A stretch of DNA of 64,000 bases from positions 1 to 64,000 of the forward strand of contig CACMZR010000002.1 of assembly GCA_902618245.1 (NCBI GenBank), read 5' to 3'. This DNA comes from an uncultured Bacteroidota bacterium. GTDB taxonomy: Bacteria; Bacteroidota; Bacteroidia; Flavobacteriales; Flavobacteriaceae. Shown piece by piece: positions 25,985 through 35,324 of the stretch. The translations under genes and the position numbers were made by a program. Below the pieces are notes generated by a model, which was not told where the DNA came from, did not search any database, and was given only the letters and a program-made list of their open reading frames with translations. Within the stretch, counting starts at the first letter, position 1. Every line of letters begins with the position of its first letter.

Positions 25985-27250
25985 ATGGATTCATTACAAT
26001 TAGTAAAACAACGTTTTGGTATTATTGGCAATAATCTAGGGCTGAATCGTGCTTTAGAAAAGAGCTTAGGCGTCTCTAATACTGATATCTCAGTTCTAGT
26101 AATTGGAGAAAGCGGTGTAGGGAAAGAAAGCATTCCCAAAATTATACATCAATATTCACACAGAAAACATAATAAGTATATAGCTGTTAATTGTGGTGCT
26201 ATACCAGAGGGTACAATAGATAGTGAACTTTTTGGTCATGAAAAAGGTGCATTCACGGGAGCATCACAAACAAGAGCTGGATATTTCGAAGTTGCAGATG
26301 GTGGTACTATTTTTCTTGATGAAGTGGGTGAATTACCAATGCAAACTCAAGTAAGATTACTTAGAATTCTTGAAAGTGGAGAATTTATTAAAGTAGGGTC
26401 TTCAAAAGTGCAAAAGACAGATGTTCGAATAGTAGCAGCAACAAACGTTAATATCTCTGAAGCAATATCAAAAGAAAAATTTCGTGAAGATTTATATTAT
26501 AGATTAAGTACAGTAGAAATCGGCCTTCCTCCACTAAGGGAGAGAAAGGAAGATATAGTTTTACTTTTTAGAAAATTTGCATCTGATTTTGCTCAAAAAT
26601 ATCATATGCCTCCAATAAAACTTGATGAACAATCTCAGGAATTGCTAATGAACTTTAGGTGGAGTGGAAACATAAGACAACTTCGCAATGTTGCTGAGCA
26701 GATTTCAGTATTGGAGAAAGAAAGAGAAATTAATGCATCTTGTTTGAGTACTTATCTCCCTAACCGTGCGTCTCAACTACCAGCATTAGTTGACAAAAAA
26801 AACAGTAAAAGTGATTTTGGTTCTGAAAGAGAAATACTTTATAAAGTACTTTTTGATATGAAGAGTGATCTAAACGATTTGAAAAAACTAACACATGATT
26901 TAATAAAAAATGGAAGTCAAAGTGAAATAAATGAAAAAAACCAAAGTCTGATTGAAAAAATTTATGGTAAAGAGACTGCACCGGAAAAAAATACACTAGA
27001 TTCCGTACCCATTAATACCGATTCTCCCAAAATGAATAAAGTAGAGCCATTAGACAAATATTCCTACGCCGAAACTATCGAAGAAGAAGAGCCTCTTTCC
27101 TTACACGAAAAAGAGCTAGAGATGATTAAACAAGCATTGATCAGAAGTAAAGGTAAACGTAAATTGGCAGCTCAAGAATTGGGCATTTCTGAAAGAACTT
27201 TATACAGAAAAATTAAACAATTTGACCTTAATGAGCAAGAAAAAATTTAA
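25985..27250 (+). CDS. Sigma-54 interacting transcriptional activator without sensor domain
   Basis: 421 aa bacterial enhancer-binding protein that would use ATP to open sigma-54 promoters. It begins almost at once with the AAA+ domain: Walker A GESGVGKE (41-48), GAFTGA loop that contacts sigma-54 (88-93), Walker B GGTIFLDEVGEL, and an arginine-finger region. There is no receiver, GAF or PAS domain. A 110 residue charged linker leads to a C-terminal Fis-type helix-turn-helix (GKRKLAAQELGISERTLYRKI). Cytoplasmic. It lies one base after miaB and overlaps lptE. Control may come from expression level, partner proteins or the linker. Targets are unknown; groESL 1.7 kb downstream is a candidate. 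Confidence 0.92.
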   Translation: MDSLQLVKQRFGIIGNNLGLNRALEKSLGVSNTDISVLVIGESGVGKESIPKIIHQYSHRKHNKYIAVNCGAIPEGTIDSELFGHEKGAFTGASQTRAGYFEVADGGTIFLDEVGELPMQTQVRLLRILESGEFIKVGSSKVQKTDVRIVAATNVNISEAISKEKFREDLYYRLSTVEIGLPPLRERKEDIVLLFRKFASDFAQKYHMPPIKLDEQSQELLMNFRWSGNIRQLRNVAEQISVLEKEREINASCLSTYLPNRASQLPALVDKKNSKSDFGSEREILYKVLFDMKSDLNDLKKLTHDLIKNGSQSEINEKNQSLIEKIYGKETAPEKNTLDSVPINTDSPKMNKVEPLDKYSYAETIEEEEPLSLHEKELEMIKQALIRSKGKRKLAAQELGISERTLYRKIKQFDLNEQEKI

Positions 27251-27755
27251 ATTTTTCGTTTTATTTACATCTATAATCTTGCATTGTAAATGTGGTGTTT
27301 ATTCTTTCACTGGAGCCTCTATTCCGCCTGGAGTAACAACCTTTCAGGTGAATTTTTTTGAAAATCTAGCTGGTAATCGACCTGGTTCAATAATAGAACC
27401 TGGATTAGATAATGATTTTACTAATGCTCTTCAAGATATAATTATGAATCAGACAAACTTGAATTTAGTTAGCAAAGAAGGTCAACTTATCTATGAGGGA
27501 GAAATTACAGAATATAGTGTTACTCCGATGTCTGCAACTGCAGAAAATACAGCTGCACAAAACCGCTTACGAATGGCAGTAGCATTTCGTTTTTTTAATG
27601 CTAAAAAAGAAGAAGATAATTTCGAAAGAACATATTCCTTTTTTTACGATTTCCCAGCTGAACTTCAAGTTTACGATGTAATTGACTCAGCACATAAAGA
27701 AATTTTTGATAGAATCACACAAGATATTTTCAATGATACTCTAGCCAAATGGTAA
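27231..27755 (+). CDS. lptE: LPS assembly lipoprotein LptE
   Basis: Outer-membrane lipoprotein that plugs LptD and helps insert lipopolysaccharide. 174 aa from the ATG at 27231, preferred over the tracked TTG at 27222. The signal peptide ends at HCKC, with Cys21 as likely lipidation site, directly followed by GVYSFTGASIPPG, the flavobacterial LptE signature. The body contains LVSKEGQLIYEGEITEYSVTP and ends in a short amphipathic tail. It overlaps the activator gene by 20 bases and the next gene by 7, so all are likely one transcript. Confidence 0.9.
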   Translation: MSKKKFKFFVLFTSIILHCKCGVYSFTGASIPPGVTTFQVNFFENLAGNRPGSIIEPGLDNDFTNALQDIIMNQTNLNLVSKEGQLIYEGEITEYSVTPMSATAENTAAQNRLRMAVAFRFFNAKKEEDNFERTYSFFYDFPAELQVYDVIDSAHKEIFDRITQDIFNDTLAKW

Positions 27756-28468
27756 TAAAAGATTCTAAAAGTCTATTTTCGTTGATTGAGCAATTTGATC
27801 CAAATAATAAGGATCATTTAACGCAGTTTGAGGAACTTACGAAGATATATCCAAACTTTCACCTATTAAGAATATATTATCTTAAAGCTCTTCAAAAGCA
27901 AGAAGTATCGTCATTTGATAAAAACCTATCACATGCTTCAATTGCAACTTACGATAGAGAATTATTATATCAATTTATTGAATCTGATTTAACCCCAAAT
28001 AAATTAACTAAAAAGAATAGAAAAGTTCAAAAAGTCAAGCCAAAAAAAAACGTAAGAAAAAAAATTACTAAAGAAAGAAATATTGTTCAAAAGATTAAAA
28101 GTGATGACCCTTCGCCGAAAACTCTTAAATTTTCTGAGTGGGCTAGTTATTTAAATTCAAAAAAAGCCTCTTCGAAAAAAAATAATAATCTTCATAATTT
28201 CCAACTAATTGATGATTTTTTGAAATCTACAGAAAGAATAATCCCAGACAAAGACTTAAAAAATGAAGAAGATCTTAGTGAAAAAAGTTGGTCTTCAAAT
28301 GACGAGCTCATGACTGAAACTCTAGCAAAAGTATTCGTGAAACAAAAAAAATTTAAACAGGCTATCGAAGCTTATCAAATATTAGGCTTGAAATATCCGG
28401 AAAAAAATAGTTTATTTGCAAACCAAATTAAAGAAATTAAAAAATTAGATCAACAAAAAAATAATTAA
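27749..28468 (+). CDS. Hypothetical TPR-like protein
   Basis: 239 aa, no signal peptide, very rich in lysine and serine. The N-terminal segment (LIEQFDPNNKDHLTQFEELTKIYPNFHLLRIYYLKAL) and C-terminal segment (TLAKVFVKQKKFKQAIEAYQILGLKYPEKNSLFANQI) look like single TPR-type helix pairs joined by a long basic disordered middle. Family members sit between lptE and secG in related genomes as I recall; function unknown. It overlaps lptE and touches secG (TAATG junction), so translation may be coupled to both. Confidence 0.75.
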   Translation: MVIKDSKSLFSLIEQFDPNNKDHLTQFEELTKIYPNFHLLRIYYLKALQKQEVSSFDKNLSHASIATYDRELLYQFIESDLTPNKLTKKNRKVQKVKPKKNVRKKITKERNIVQKIKSDDPSPKTLKFSEWASYLNSKKASSKKNNNLHNFQLIDDFLKSTERIIPDKDLKNEEDLSEKSWSSNDELMTETLAKVFVKQKKFKQAIEAYQILGLKYPEKNSLFANQIKEIKKLDQQKNN

Positions 28469-28845
28469 TGAGTACATTTTCAATATTTGTCGCCCTGATT
28501 GTCTTTGTTTGCTTTTTACTTGTATTAGTGGTTATGGTTCAAAATCCCAAAGGTGGAGGCTTGTCTTCATCTTTTGGAGGTGGAACACAACAAATGGGAG
28601 GTGTGCAAAAAACCTCAGATTTTTTAGATCGAAGCACTTGGCTATTGGCGACTTTGCTTTTAGCTTTAATATTAGTATCAAACATTACATTATCTTCAGG
28701 TAATGATACTATAGATTCAAAATTACTTGAAGATCCAAGCATTCCTGAAAATTTTGAAAATCCAATCGACCAACCCATACAAGAAATTCCAGAAGCAAAT
28801 ACGAATCAGGTTCCAATCCCTGAAATGCCTGAACCAGGAAATTGA
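28468..28845 (+). CDS. secG: Preprotein translocase subunit SecG
   Basis: 125 aa inner-membrane accessory subunit of SecYEG. Two transmembrane segments (FSIFVALIVFVCFLLVLVVMV and LLATLLLALILVSNITL) flank the conserved glycine-rich loop QNPKGGGLSSSFGGGTQQMGG. The C-terminal tail is longer than in E. coli, acidic and proline-rich, which is common in Bacteroidota. Its start overlaps the stop of the preceding gene by one base. Confidence 0.94.
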   Translation: MSTFSIFVALIVFVCFLLVLVVMVQNPKGGGLSSSFGGGTQQMGGVQKTSDFLDRSTWLLATLLLALILVSNITLSSGNDTIDSKLLEDPSIPENFENPIDQPIQEIPEANTNQVPIPEMPEPGN

Positions 28846-28854
28846 TTATTTTTT

Positions 28855-28926
28855 GATAAAAAACTGACAAGCTGACATTTTATTAAAAAATTAAAGACTT
28901 AGAAAAGGATTGGCATAATTTATGAA
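28855..28926 (+). promoter_or_regulatory. groESL control region: TGACA repeats plus sigma-54-like sequence
   Basis: A 23 base block (28855-28877) containing TGACAAGCTGACA matches 20 of 23 bases of the miaB upstream block. Thirty-three bases further, TGGCATAATTTATGAA (28911-28926) resembles the sigma-54 consensus: full TGGCA at -24 and correct spacing, but GA instead of GC at -12. No exact TAnnTTTG is present in the 113 base gap. This is suggestive, not proof. Confidence 0.45.
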
Positions 28927-28958
28927 AACTAAATTTTAAAATTAAATATTTGAGTATT

Positions 28959-30877
<1,919 letters not shown>

Positions 30878-30888
30878 ATAAACATTTT

Positions 30889-30914
30889 AAAAGACTCTCA
30901 AATGAGAGTCTTTT
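30889..30914. terminator. Terminator after groEL (also faces the HMA gene)
   Basis: Eleven base-pair stem AAAAGACTCTC/GAGAGTCTTTT with loop AAAT, followed by a T run. An A run on the other side lets it also stop the minus-strand HMA transcript whose stop codon is at 30919. Confidence 0.88.
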
Positions 30915-30918
30915 TTAT

Positions 30919-31251
30919 TTAGTTTCGTTCGTAGATACAGCACATTGGAAGTTCATTATATACATCATCAGGTGCTCTAAATAGTGGGGTATCGTGTCCT
31001 ACGTTAGCAATAGTACTTTGAATTTGATCTAGCAATATTTTATTTGAATTATAAGTGACAGAGAGAATATTTGATGGAATGTCCCATGTAGCCATTTTTA
31101 CACCTTTTAACGACAAAGCTGCTTTTTCGATTCGTTTTTTACAAATTTCACAATTGCCAATTACTTCAAAATTTGATTTTTTATTCTTTTGGTTTTGTCC
31201 ATTTACTGATATCGATATAACAAACAAAGAAAGTAATAGAAGTTTTTTCAT
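30919..31251 (-). CDS. Exported heavy-metal-associated (HMA) domain protein
   Basis: 110 aa with a signal peptide (ending near SVNGQ) and one ferredoxin-like HMA domain. The metal motif is NCEICKKRIE (Cys34, Cys37). The extra C-terminal end PMCCIYERN has two more cysteines that might add a metal site. It probably binds copper or a similar soft metal in the periplasm. It is the last gene of a minus-strand metal module, 18 bases after the TonB receptor. Confidence 0.85.
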   Translation of the reverse strand: MKKLLLLSLFVISISVNGQNQKNKKSNFEVIGNCEICKKRIEKAALSLKGVKMATWDIPSNILSVTYNSNKILLDQIQSTIANVGHDTPLFRAPDDVYNELPMCCIYERN

Positions 31252-31269
31252 GATTTTAAATAAAGTTAA

Positions 31270-33498
31270 TTATAAATTTAAACGTAAACCAATATAAATC
31301 ATTCTCCCAAAAATTGGTGCATAAACCTGAGCAGAATCAAAATTTATTCCAAATGGACTATCAGCTGCAATAATTGGATTCAATTGTCTAAAATTTCCTA
31401 AATTTTCAACGCCACTATAAACTTCAAATTTATTAGTAAAAGCATAGGTTATTTGGCTATTCCAAAGTCCATAAGATGGAGAGTAGCTCCCTTCAGGATC
31501 TCGAATGGTAGAGACTAAGCGTTGTTGCCCTAAATAGTGATAAGTTAAATCCCATCGCCATTGAGCTCCCCTAGTTTTTCGTTTTGTTTCCCATGCAAAA
31601 TTTGCAAAAAATCTGTTTTGAGCTTGTAACGGTCTTTGCAGAAAACCTGAATTGTATGTTGTTTTTACATCATAATTTTTATAAGCAAAACGAAGACTTG
31701 TGAGCTCGAAAGGATTGTAATCAATTGATAATTGAAAACTATTCGCACGACTTAAACCCTCTAAATTATAAAACGAGATTTGACCTTCCGATTCCCAGTC
31801 TACAACAACTTGATCGGTAAAGTTGGTAACATAATAATCTGCTGTTATATCTCCACCTCTTCCAAAAAGTTTAAAAATCTGACGTACACTAATTCCATAA
31901 TTCCAGGCTTTCTCAGGATTCAAGCCATAAATAGATCCTCCACTCTCTAGAATATTTATTATACGATTTGTACCAAAAAGAGTTTGATTTTCGGCAAAAA
32001 TATTTGCTGCTTTTCTTCCACTTCCTCCTGAAATTCTAAATATTGTAGTTTCATTGGGAAGATACCTCAAGTGCAATCTAGGAGTAACAAAAGTTCCCAA
32101 GCGATTATGGGAGTCAATTCTAATACCGGCTACTAAATTAAAATCTTCCAAACTATCATAGCTGTATTCGAAGAAGCTGCCAACCGAAATATCATTTCTA
32201 TTGAAATAAAAAGCATCCACCGTTTCTAAATAATGGTCATATGAAAAATTAAATCCTAATTTGAATTTGTTTTTGGTATTACCAATAATTGAATTATATA
32301 AAAGATTACTATAAAAACTCTTATGGTCAATGTCATAATTTCTAAAACCATAAAAAGCCTCTTGTCTATGATTACTATATGCAGATTGAAAACCAAAACT
32401 TTTATAAGATAATTCAGGAAATACATATCCAATTTTCAAAGAAGCATCTATTCTATTGGTGTTAATCTGACTTCCCCATAAAAGATTTTCGTATCTATCA
32501 CCTTCTGGTATAAAACCTAATTCACCAACTTGCTTTTCATCTTGCATTAAACGTATGCTCCCAAAACCAACCCATCCTTTTTTTGAATCAGTGTATTGCC
32601 AACGATTCAAAATATTTACCTGTTCACCAAGTGGTACATCTAAAAATGAGTCACCATTATTATTCATCTCTTGATTGCGTAAATTACCATGAATAAAGAG
32701 GCCTGTACTCCATTTATTATTTAGTTTAAAACTGCCATTAAAATTTGCTTCTCGTCTGCCCATATTAGAACTGAAAAGATTAAAAAATAGTGGTTCACTT
32801 GAAAAAGGTTTTTTTATTTCAGTATTTATTTGGCCAGCAATACTCTCGAATCCATTGATTACACTTCCTGTTCCTTTAGTTATTTGAATACTTTCAATCC
32901 ATGTTCCTGGTGTAAAAGTAAGACCATAAGCTTGAGAAGCTCCGCGAACCATAGGAATATTTTCTTCACTAATCAATAAATATGGGCTGGTTAGTCCTAA
33001 CATTTGTATTTGCTTAGTGCCAGTGAGTGCATCTGAAAAATTAACATCAATCGAAGGATTCGTCTCGAAGCTTTCTGAGAGATTGCAACATGCTGCTTTT
33101 AATAATTCTTCACTATTTATATTTATAATATTTTGAGCCTCAAAATAGGCTTTCTGTACTGCTTTTCTCCTTTGAAAAATTGTTACTTCATCCAGTGATT
33201 CTGTATCGCTAGGCTTCAAAAATCTGATTAACAATTTGCCATTTTGAACACTCAACGTATCTGATTTAAAACCAATGTAACTAAGTATAAGTTTTTCTTC
33301 GGGACCTAAATAAGGAATTGTAAATTTACCCTCTTGATCAGTTACAGTTCCTGTTTGGGTATTTAACCAAAAAACATTTGCACCAATAAGAGGTATTGTT
33401 TCACTACCGTCTTTAGTTAGTAATCTTCCTTGAAGATTTTCCTGAGCTGAAAGTTTAAAGCCTAAAAGGCTTAATAGTATTAAAATATATTTTTTCAC
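31270..33498 (-). CDS. TonB-dependent outer-membrane receptor with carboxypeptidase-like regulatory domain
   Basis: 742 aa outer-membrane active transporter. After a signal peptide (ending near KLSAQ) come a CarboxypepD_reg-like domain (ENLQGRLLTKDG to SDTLSVQNGKLLI), a plug domain (around SFETNPSIDVNFSDALTGTKQIQMLG), and a 22-strand barrel ending MIYIGLRLNL. Two adjacent cysteines (KAACCNLSESF) at the start of the plug are unusual for such receptors and fit a soft-metal ligand. Its neighbours (HMA proteins, HYC_CC_PP protein) suggest the cargo is copper or another metal complex; the cargo is inference. Confidence 0.88.
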   Translation of the reverse strand: MKKYILILLSLLGFKLSAQENLQGRLLTKDGSETIPLIGANVFWLNTQTGTVTDQEGKFTIPYLGPEEKLILSYIGFKSDTLSVQNGKLLIRFLKPSDTESLDEVTIFQRRKAVQKAYFEAQNIININSEELLKAACCNLSESFETNPSIDVNFSDALTGTKQIQMLGLTSPYLLISEENIPMVRGASQAYGLTFTPGTWIESIQITKGTGSVINGFESIAGQINTEIKKPFSSEPLFFNLFSSNMGRREANFNGSFKLNNKWSTGLFIHGNLRNQEMNNNGDSFLDVPLGEQVNILNRWQYTDSKKGWVGFGSIRLMQDEKQVGELGFIPEGDRYENLLWGSQINTNRIDASLKIGYVFPELSYKSFGFQSAYSNHRQEAFYGFRNYDIDHKSFYSNLLYNSIIGNTKNKFKLGFNFSYDHYLETVDAFYFNRNDISVGSFFEYSYDSLEDFNLVAGIRIDSHNRLGTFVTPRLHLRYLPNETTIFRISGGSGRKAANIFAENQTLFGTNRIINILESGGSIYGLNPEKAWNYGISVRQIFKLFGRGGDITADYYVTNFTDQVVVDWESEGQISFYNLEGLSRANSFQLSIDYNPFELTSLRFAYKNYDVKTTYNSGFLQRPLQAQNRFFANFAWETKRKTRGAQWRWDLTYHYLGQQRLVSTIRDPEGSYSPSYGLWNSQITYAFTNKFEVYSGVENLGNFRQLNPIIAADSPFGINFDSAQVYAPIFGRMIYIGLRLNL

Positions 33499-33546
33499 TT
33501 TGAATTTTTATGAGTTATTCCATCCTTTTTAATTTGAAAGGTCAGA

Positions 33547-33969
33547 TTAGCCATAAAATATAAATGAATTGTTCTTAAGAAACAGTTTGCAAGTTTTGGT
33601 GGGAGGTGAAAGTGAATTAAATAGATATGCCTTAGATAACAAGTTTGATTTTAGAGTTTTGGAATCCGAATCTCTAAAAAATACATTTTCAATAATTGTA
33701 ATTTTTAAAAAGTTCACTTGATCTATTTTTTGGGGTTCATGGTTTTGAAATAATTGAATATCGTCTTCACAACAAAACTTTTTTGTAAATACATTTTCTG
33801 AATTAGCTTTGGGATCAAAATTAGAATCCATATTACAGTTTGAGGAGTTATATGCCAATGAAATCTTGGCTATTTTGTCCTTACAATAATGTATGTTGAT
33901 TGCATAACCAACTCTAGTACCCAAAATGGTTAGCGTCAAAAATAAACTTACTAAACTTTTAATTTTCAT
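33547..33969 (-). CDS. HYC_CC_PP family exported protein
   Basis: 140 aa exported protein with the three landmarks that name this Bacteroidota family: HYC (27-29), CC (66-67, in KKFCCEDD) and PP (122-123, in SLSPPTK). The paired cysteines and histidine suggest metal binding; no function has been shown as far as I know. A single N-terminal hydrophobic segment precedes the HYC motif. It lies between the HMA-MauE gene (18 bases) and the TonB receptor (48 bases), part of the same likely transcript. Confidence 0.82.
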   Translation of the reverse strand: MKIKSLVSLFLTLTILGTRVGYAINIHYCKDKIAKISLAYNSSNCNMDSNFDPKANSENVFTKKFCCEDDIQLFQNHEPQKIDQVNFLKITIIENVFFRDSDSKTLKSNLLSKAYLFNSLSPPTKTCKLFLKNNSFIFYG

Positions 33970-33987
33970 TATTCAAAGATACTTTTT

Positions 33988-34698
33988 TTAAATAAAATAT
34001 GAGATCAAAAGAATACTTGACATGCTTAGCATTATTAAATTTTCAATTAAAGTTGCTTCTGTCATTGGGAGTTTCAATGAAGTCCCTAAACAAGCGCAAT
34101 CAATTTCGGTTTTATTTACTAAAGTCTTAATCACACCTAAAGAAGTAATAGATAAAACCAATAATGTAACAGAAAGAATTACTGGGAGATTCCATTCGAT
34201 TAAGAAAGCTATACCTAGGGCTGTTTCAAGAAAAGGATACAAATTTGCATAAAATGGAATTTTTTTTGCTAATGGGTCGTAACGCTTAAATGATACAGGG
34301 AAACCACCGTAATCTAAAAATTTGAATAAACTAAATATTATAAAAAATAATCCCATAAAAATTTGCATAGATCTTTCATAGCTGGCATTAATTTGAATAG
34401 AAATATAAAAAGTCCCCACCATTAGGTATGAAAATATCAAAAACAGGGGAGTCAGTTGTCTTAATTTAGACTTTGTTTCTTTTTTGGATAAGGGTATGTC
34501 ACCTTTAACAGTATATTTTGCACCTAGAAGCTTTGAAATTTCTTTACCCTCAATAAATTGTTTTGAATCAATTTCTGCAATCCCTGATTTTAAATTTACT
34601 TTTACTCCCAGTACCCCTCTATATGATTTAATTTTATCCGAAACTGTCTTTTGACAAGTTAAGCATGTCATCCCAGAAATGTAGAATTTGCTTTTCAT
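33988..34698 (-). CDS. HMA domain fused to a MauE/DoxX-like membrane domain
   Basis: 236 aa fusion. Residues 1-70 are an HMA domain with GMTCLTC (Cys12, Cys15). From about residue 80 there are four hydrophobic helices of the MauE/DoxX type, with a late pair of cysteines in IDCACLGTSLKLP, a motif of MauE proteins that handle disulfide or metal. It likely delivers or moves metal at the inner membrane. First gene of the minus-strand metal module. Fusion of these two domains is known in Flavobacteriia annotations as a metal transport/detoxification protein, but the mechanism is unproven. Confidence 0.85.
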   Translation of the reverse strand: MKSKFYISGMTCLTCQKTVSDKIKSYRGVLGVKVNLKSGIAEIDSKQFIEGKEISKLLGAKYTVKGDIPLSKKETKSKLRQLTPLFLIFSYLMVGTFYISIQINASYERSMQIFMGLFFIIFSLFKFLDYGGFPVSFKRYDPLAKKIPFYANLYPFLETALGIAFLIEWNLPVILSVTLLVLSITSLGVIKTLVNKTEIDCACLGTSLKLPMTEATLIENLIMLSMSSILLISYFI

Positions 34699-34798
34699 TT
34701 TGCTTTAGTTGATAAACCATAATATTAGATTTTAAAATATTAAAATCCTTAACAAAGTTAATCACAATTTTGTATATAAATGATAAACGAAATTTAAG

Positions 34799-34826
34799 TT
34801 TGTAAGTAACAGATTACTTAATTTTG
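34799..34826 (+). promoter_or_regulatory. Putative promoter of the GAF-domain gene
   Basis: TTTG (34799-34802), 16 base spacer, then TAATTTTG (34819-34826), matching TTTG/TAnnTTTG. The -7 element ends only six bases before the ATG at 34833, so the transcript may have almost no leader. Confidence 0.5.
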
Positions 34827-34832
34827 TTTATC

Positions 34833-35318
34833 ATGTCAGAAGCCACTTACTTTTCAATATTTAAAAAAATCAAAACTTCTATTAAACCTTTAAAAAATGA
34901 AGCATTAACGGGTTTAGAGACTTGCTGTAAGGTCCTTAGAAATAATATTGCTCATTATGATTGGGTGGGCTTTTACTTTTCAAACTTCGATACTAAGACA
35001 CTTAACCTCAAGGCTTTTTCTGGAGATGGAACAGAACATATTACCATACCTTTTGGAAAAGGAATATGTGGTCAAGTTGCGTTGACTAATAAAAACTTTA
35101 TTGTACCAGATGTTAAAGAAGAAAATAATTACATATCATGTAATATAAATGTCCGCTCAGAATTAGTTGTCCCATTGTTTTTTGAAGGAAGAAATATTGG
35201 TCAAATTGATATTGACTCAAATAAAATTGATGCTTTTTCGAAAGAAGATGAAAATTTACTAGTATTATGTTGCGATTTCATTTCAAAAACTTATGGATCA
35301 AGACTACTAAAAATATAA
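34833..35318 (+). CDS. GAF domain protein, free methionine-R-sulfoxide reductase-like
   Basis: 161 aa single GAF domain matching fRMsr (MsrC), which reduces free methionine-R-sulfoxide. It aligns well: YDWVGFYF, GKGICGQVA, IVPDV and ELVVPLFFEGRNIGQIDIDS. E. coli fRMsr uses three cysteines (84, 94, 118). Here Cys79 and Cys103 match 94 and 118 with the same 24 residue spacing, but the position of Cys84 is His69. Activity may persist with altered disulfide cycling, or the protein may have become a ligand sensor. ATG 34833 is preferred over the tracked TTG. It lies 6 bases before purH. Confidence 0.82.
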   Translation: MSEATYFSIFKKIKTSIKPLKNEALTGLETCCKVLRNNIAHYDWVGFYFSNFDTKTLNLKAFSGDGTEHITIPFGKGICGQVALTNKNFIVPDVKEENNYISCNINVRSELVVPLFFEGRNIGQIDIDSNKIDAFSKEDENLLVLCCDFISKTYGSRLLKI

Positions 35319-35324
35319 ATTAAA

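Noticed and set aside
28855-28877. CIRCE (HrcA) element before groES
   Set aside because: The TGACA units are direct repeats and do not match the TTAGCACTC inverted repeat of CIRCE.
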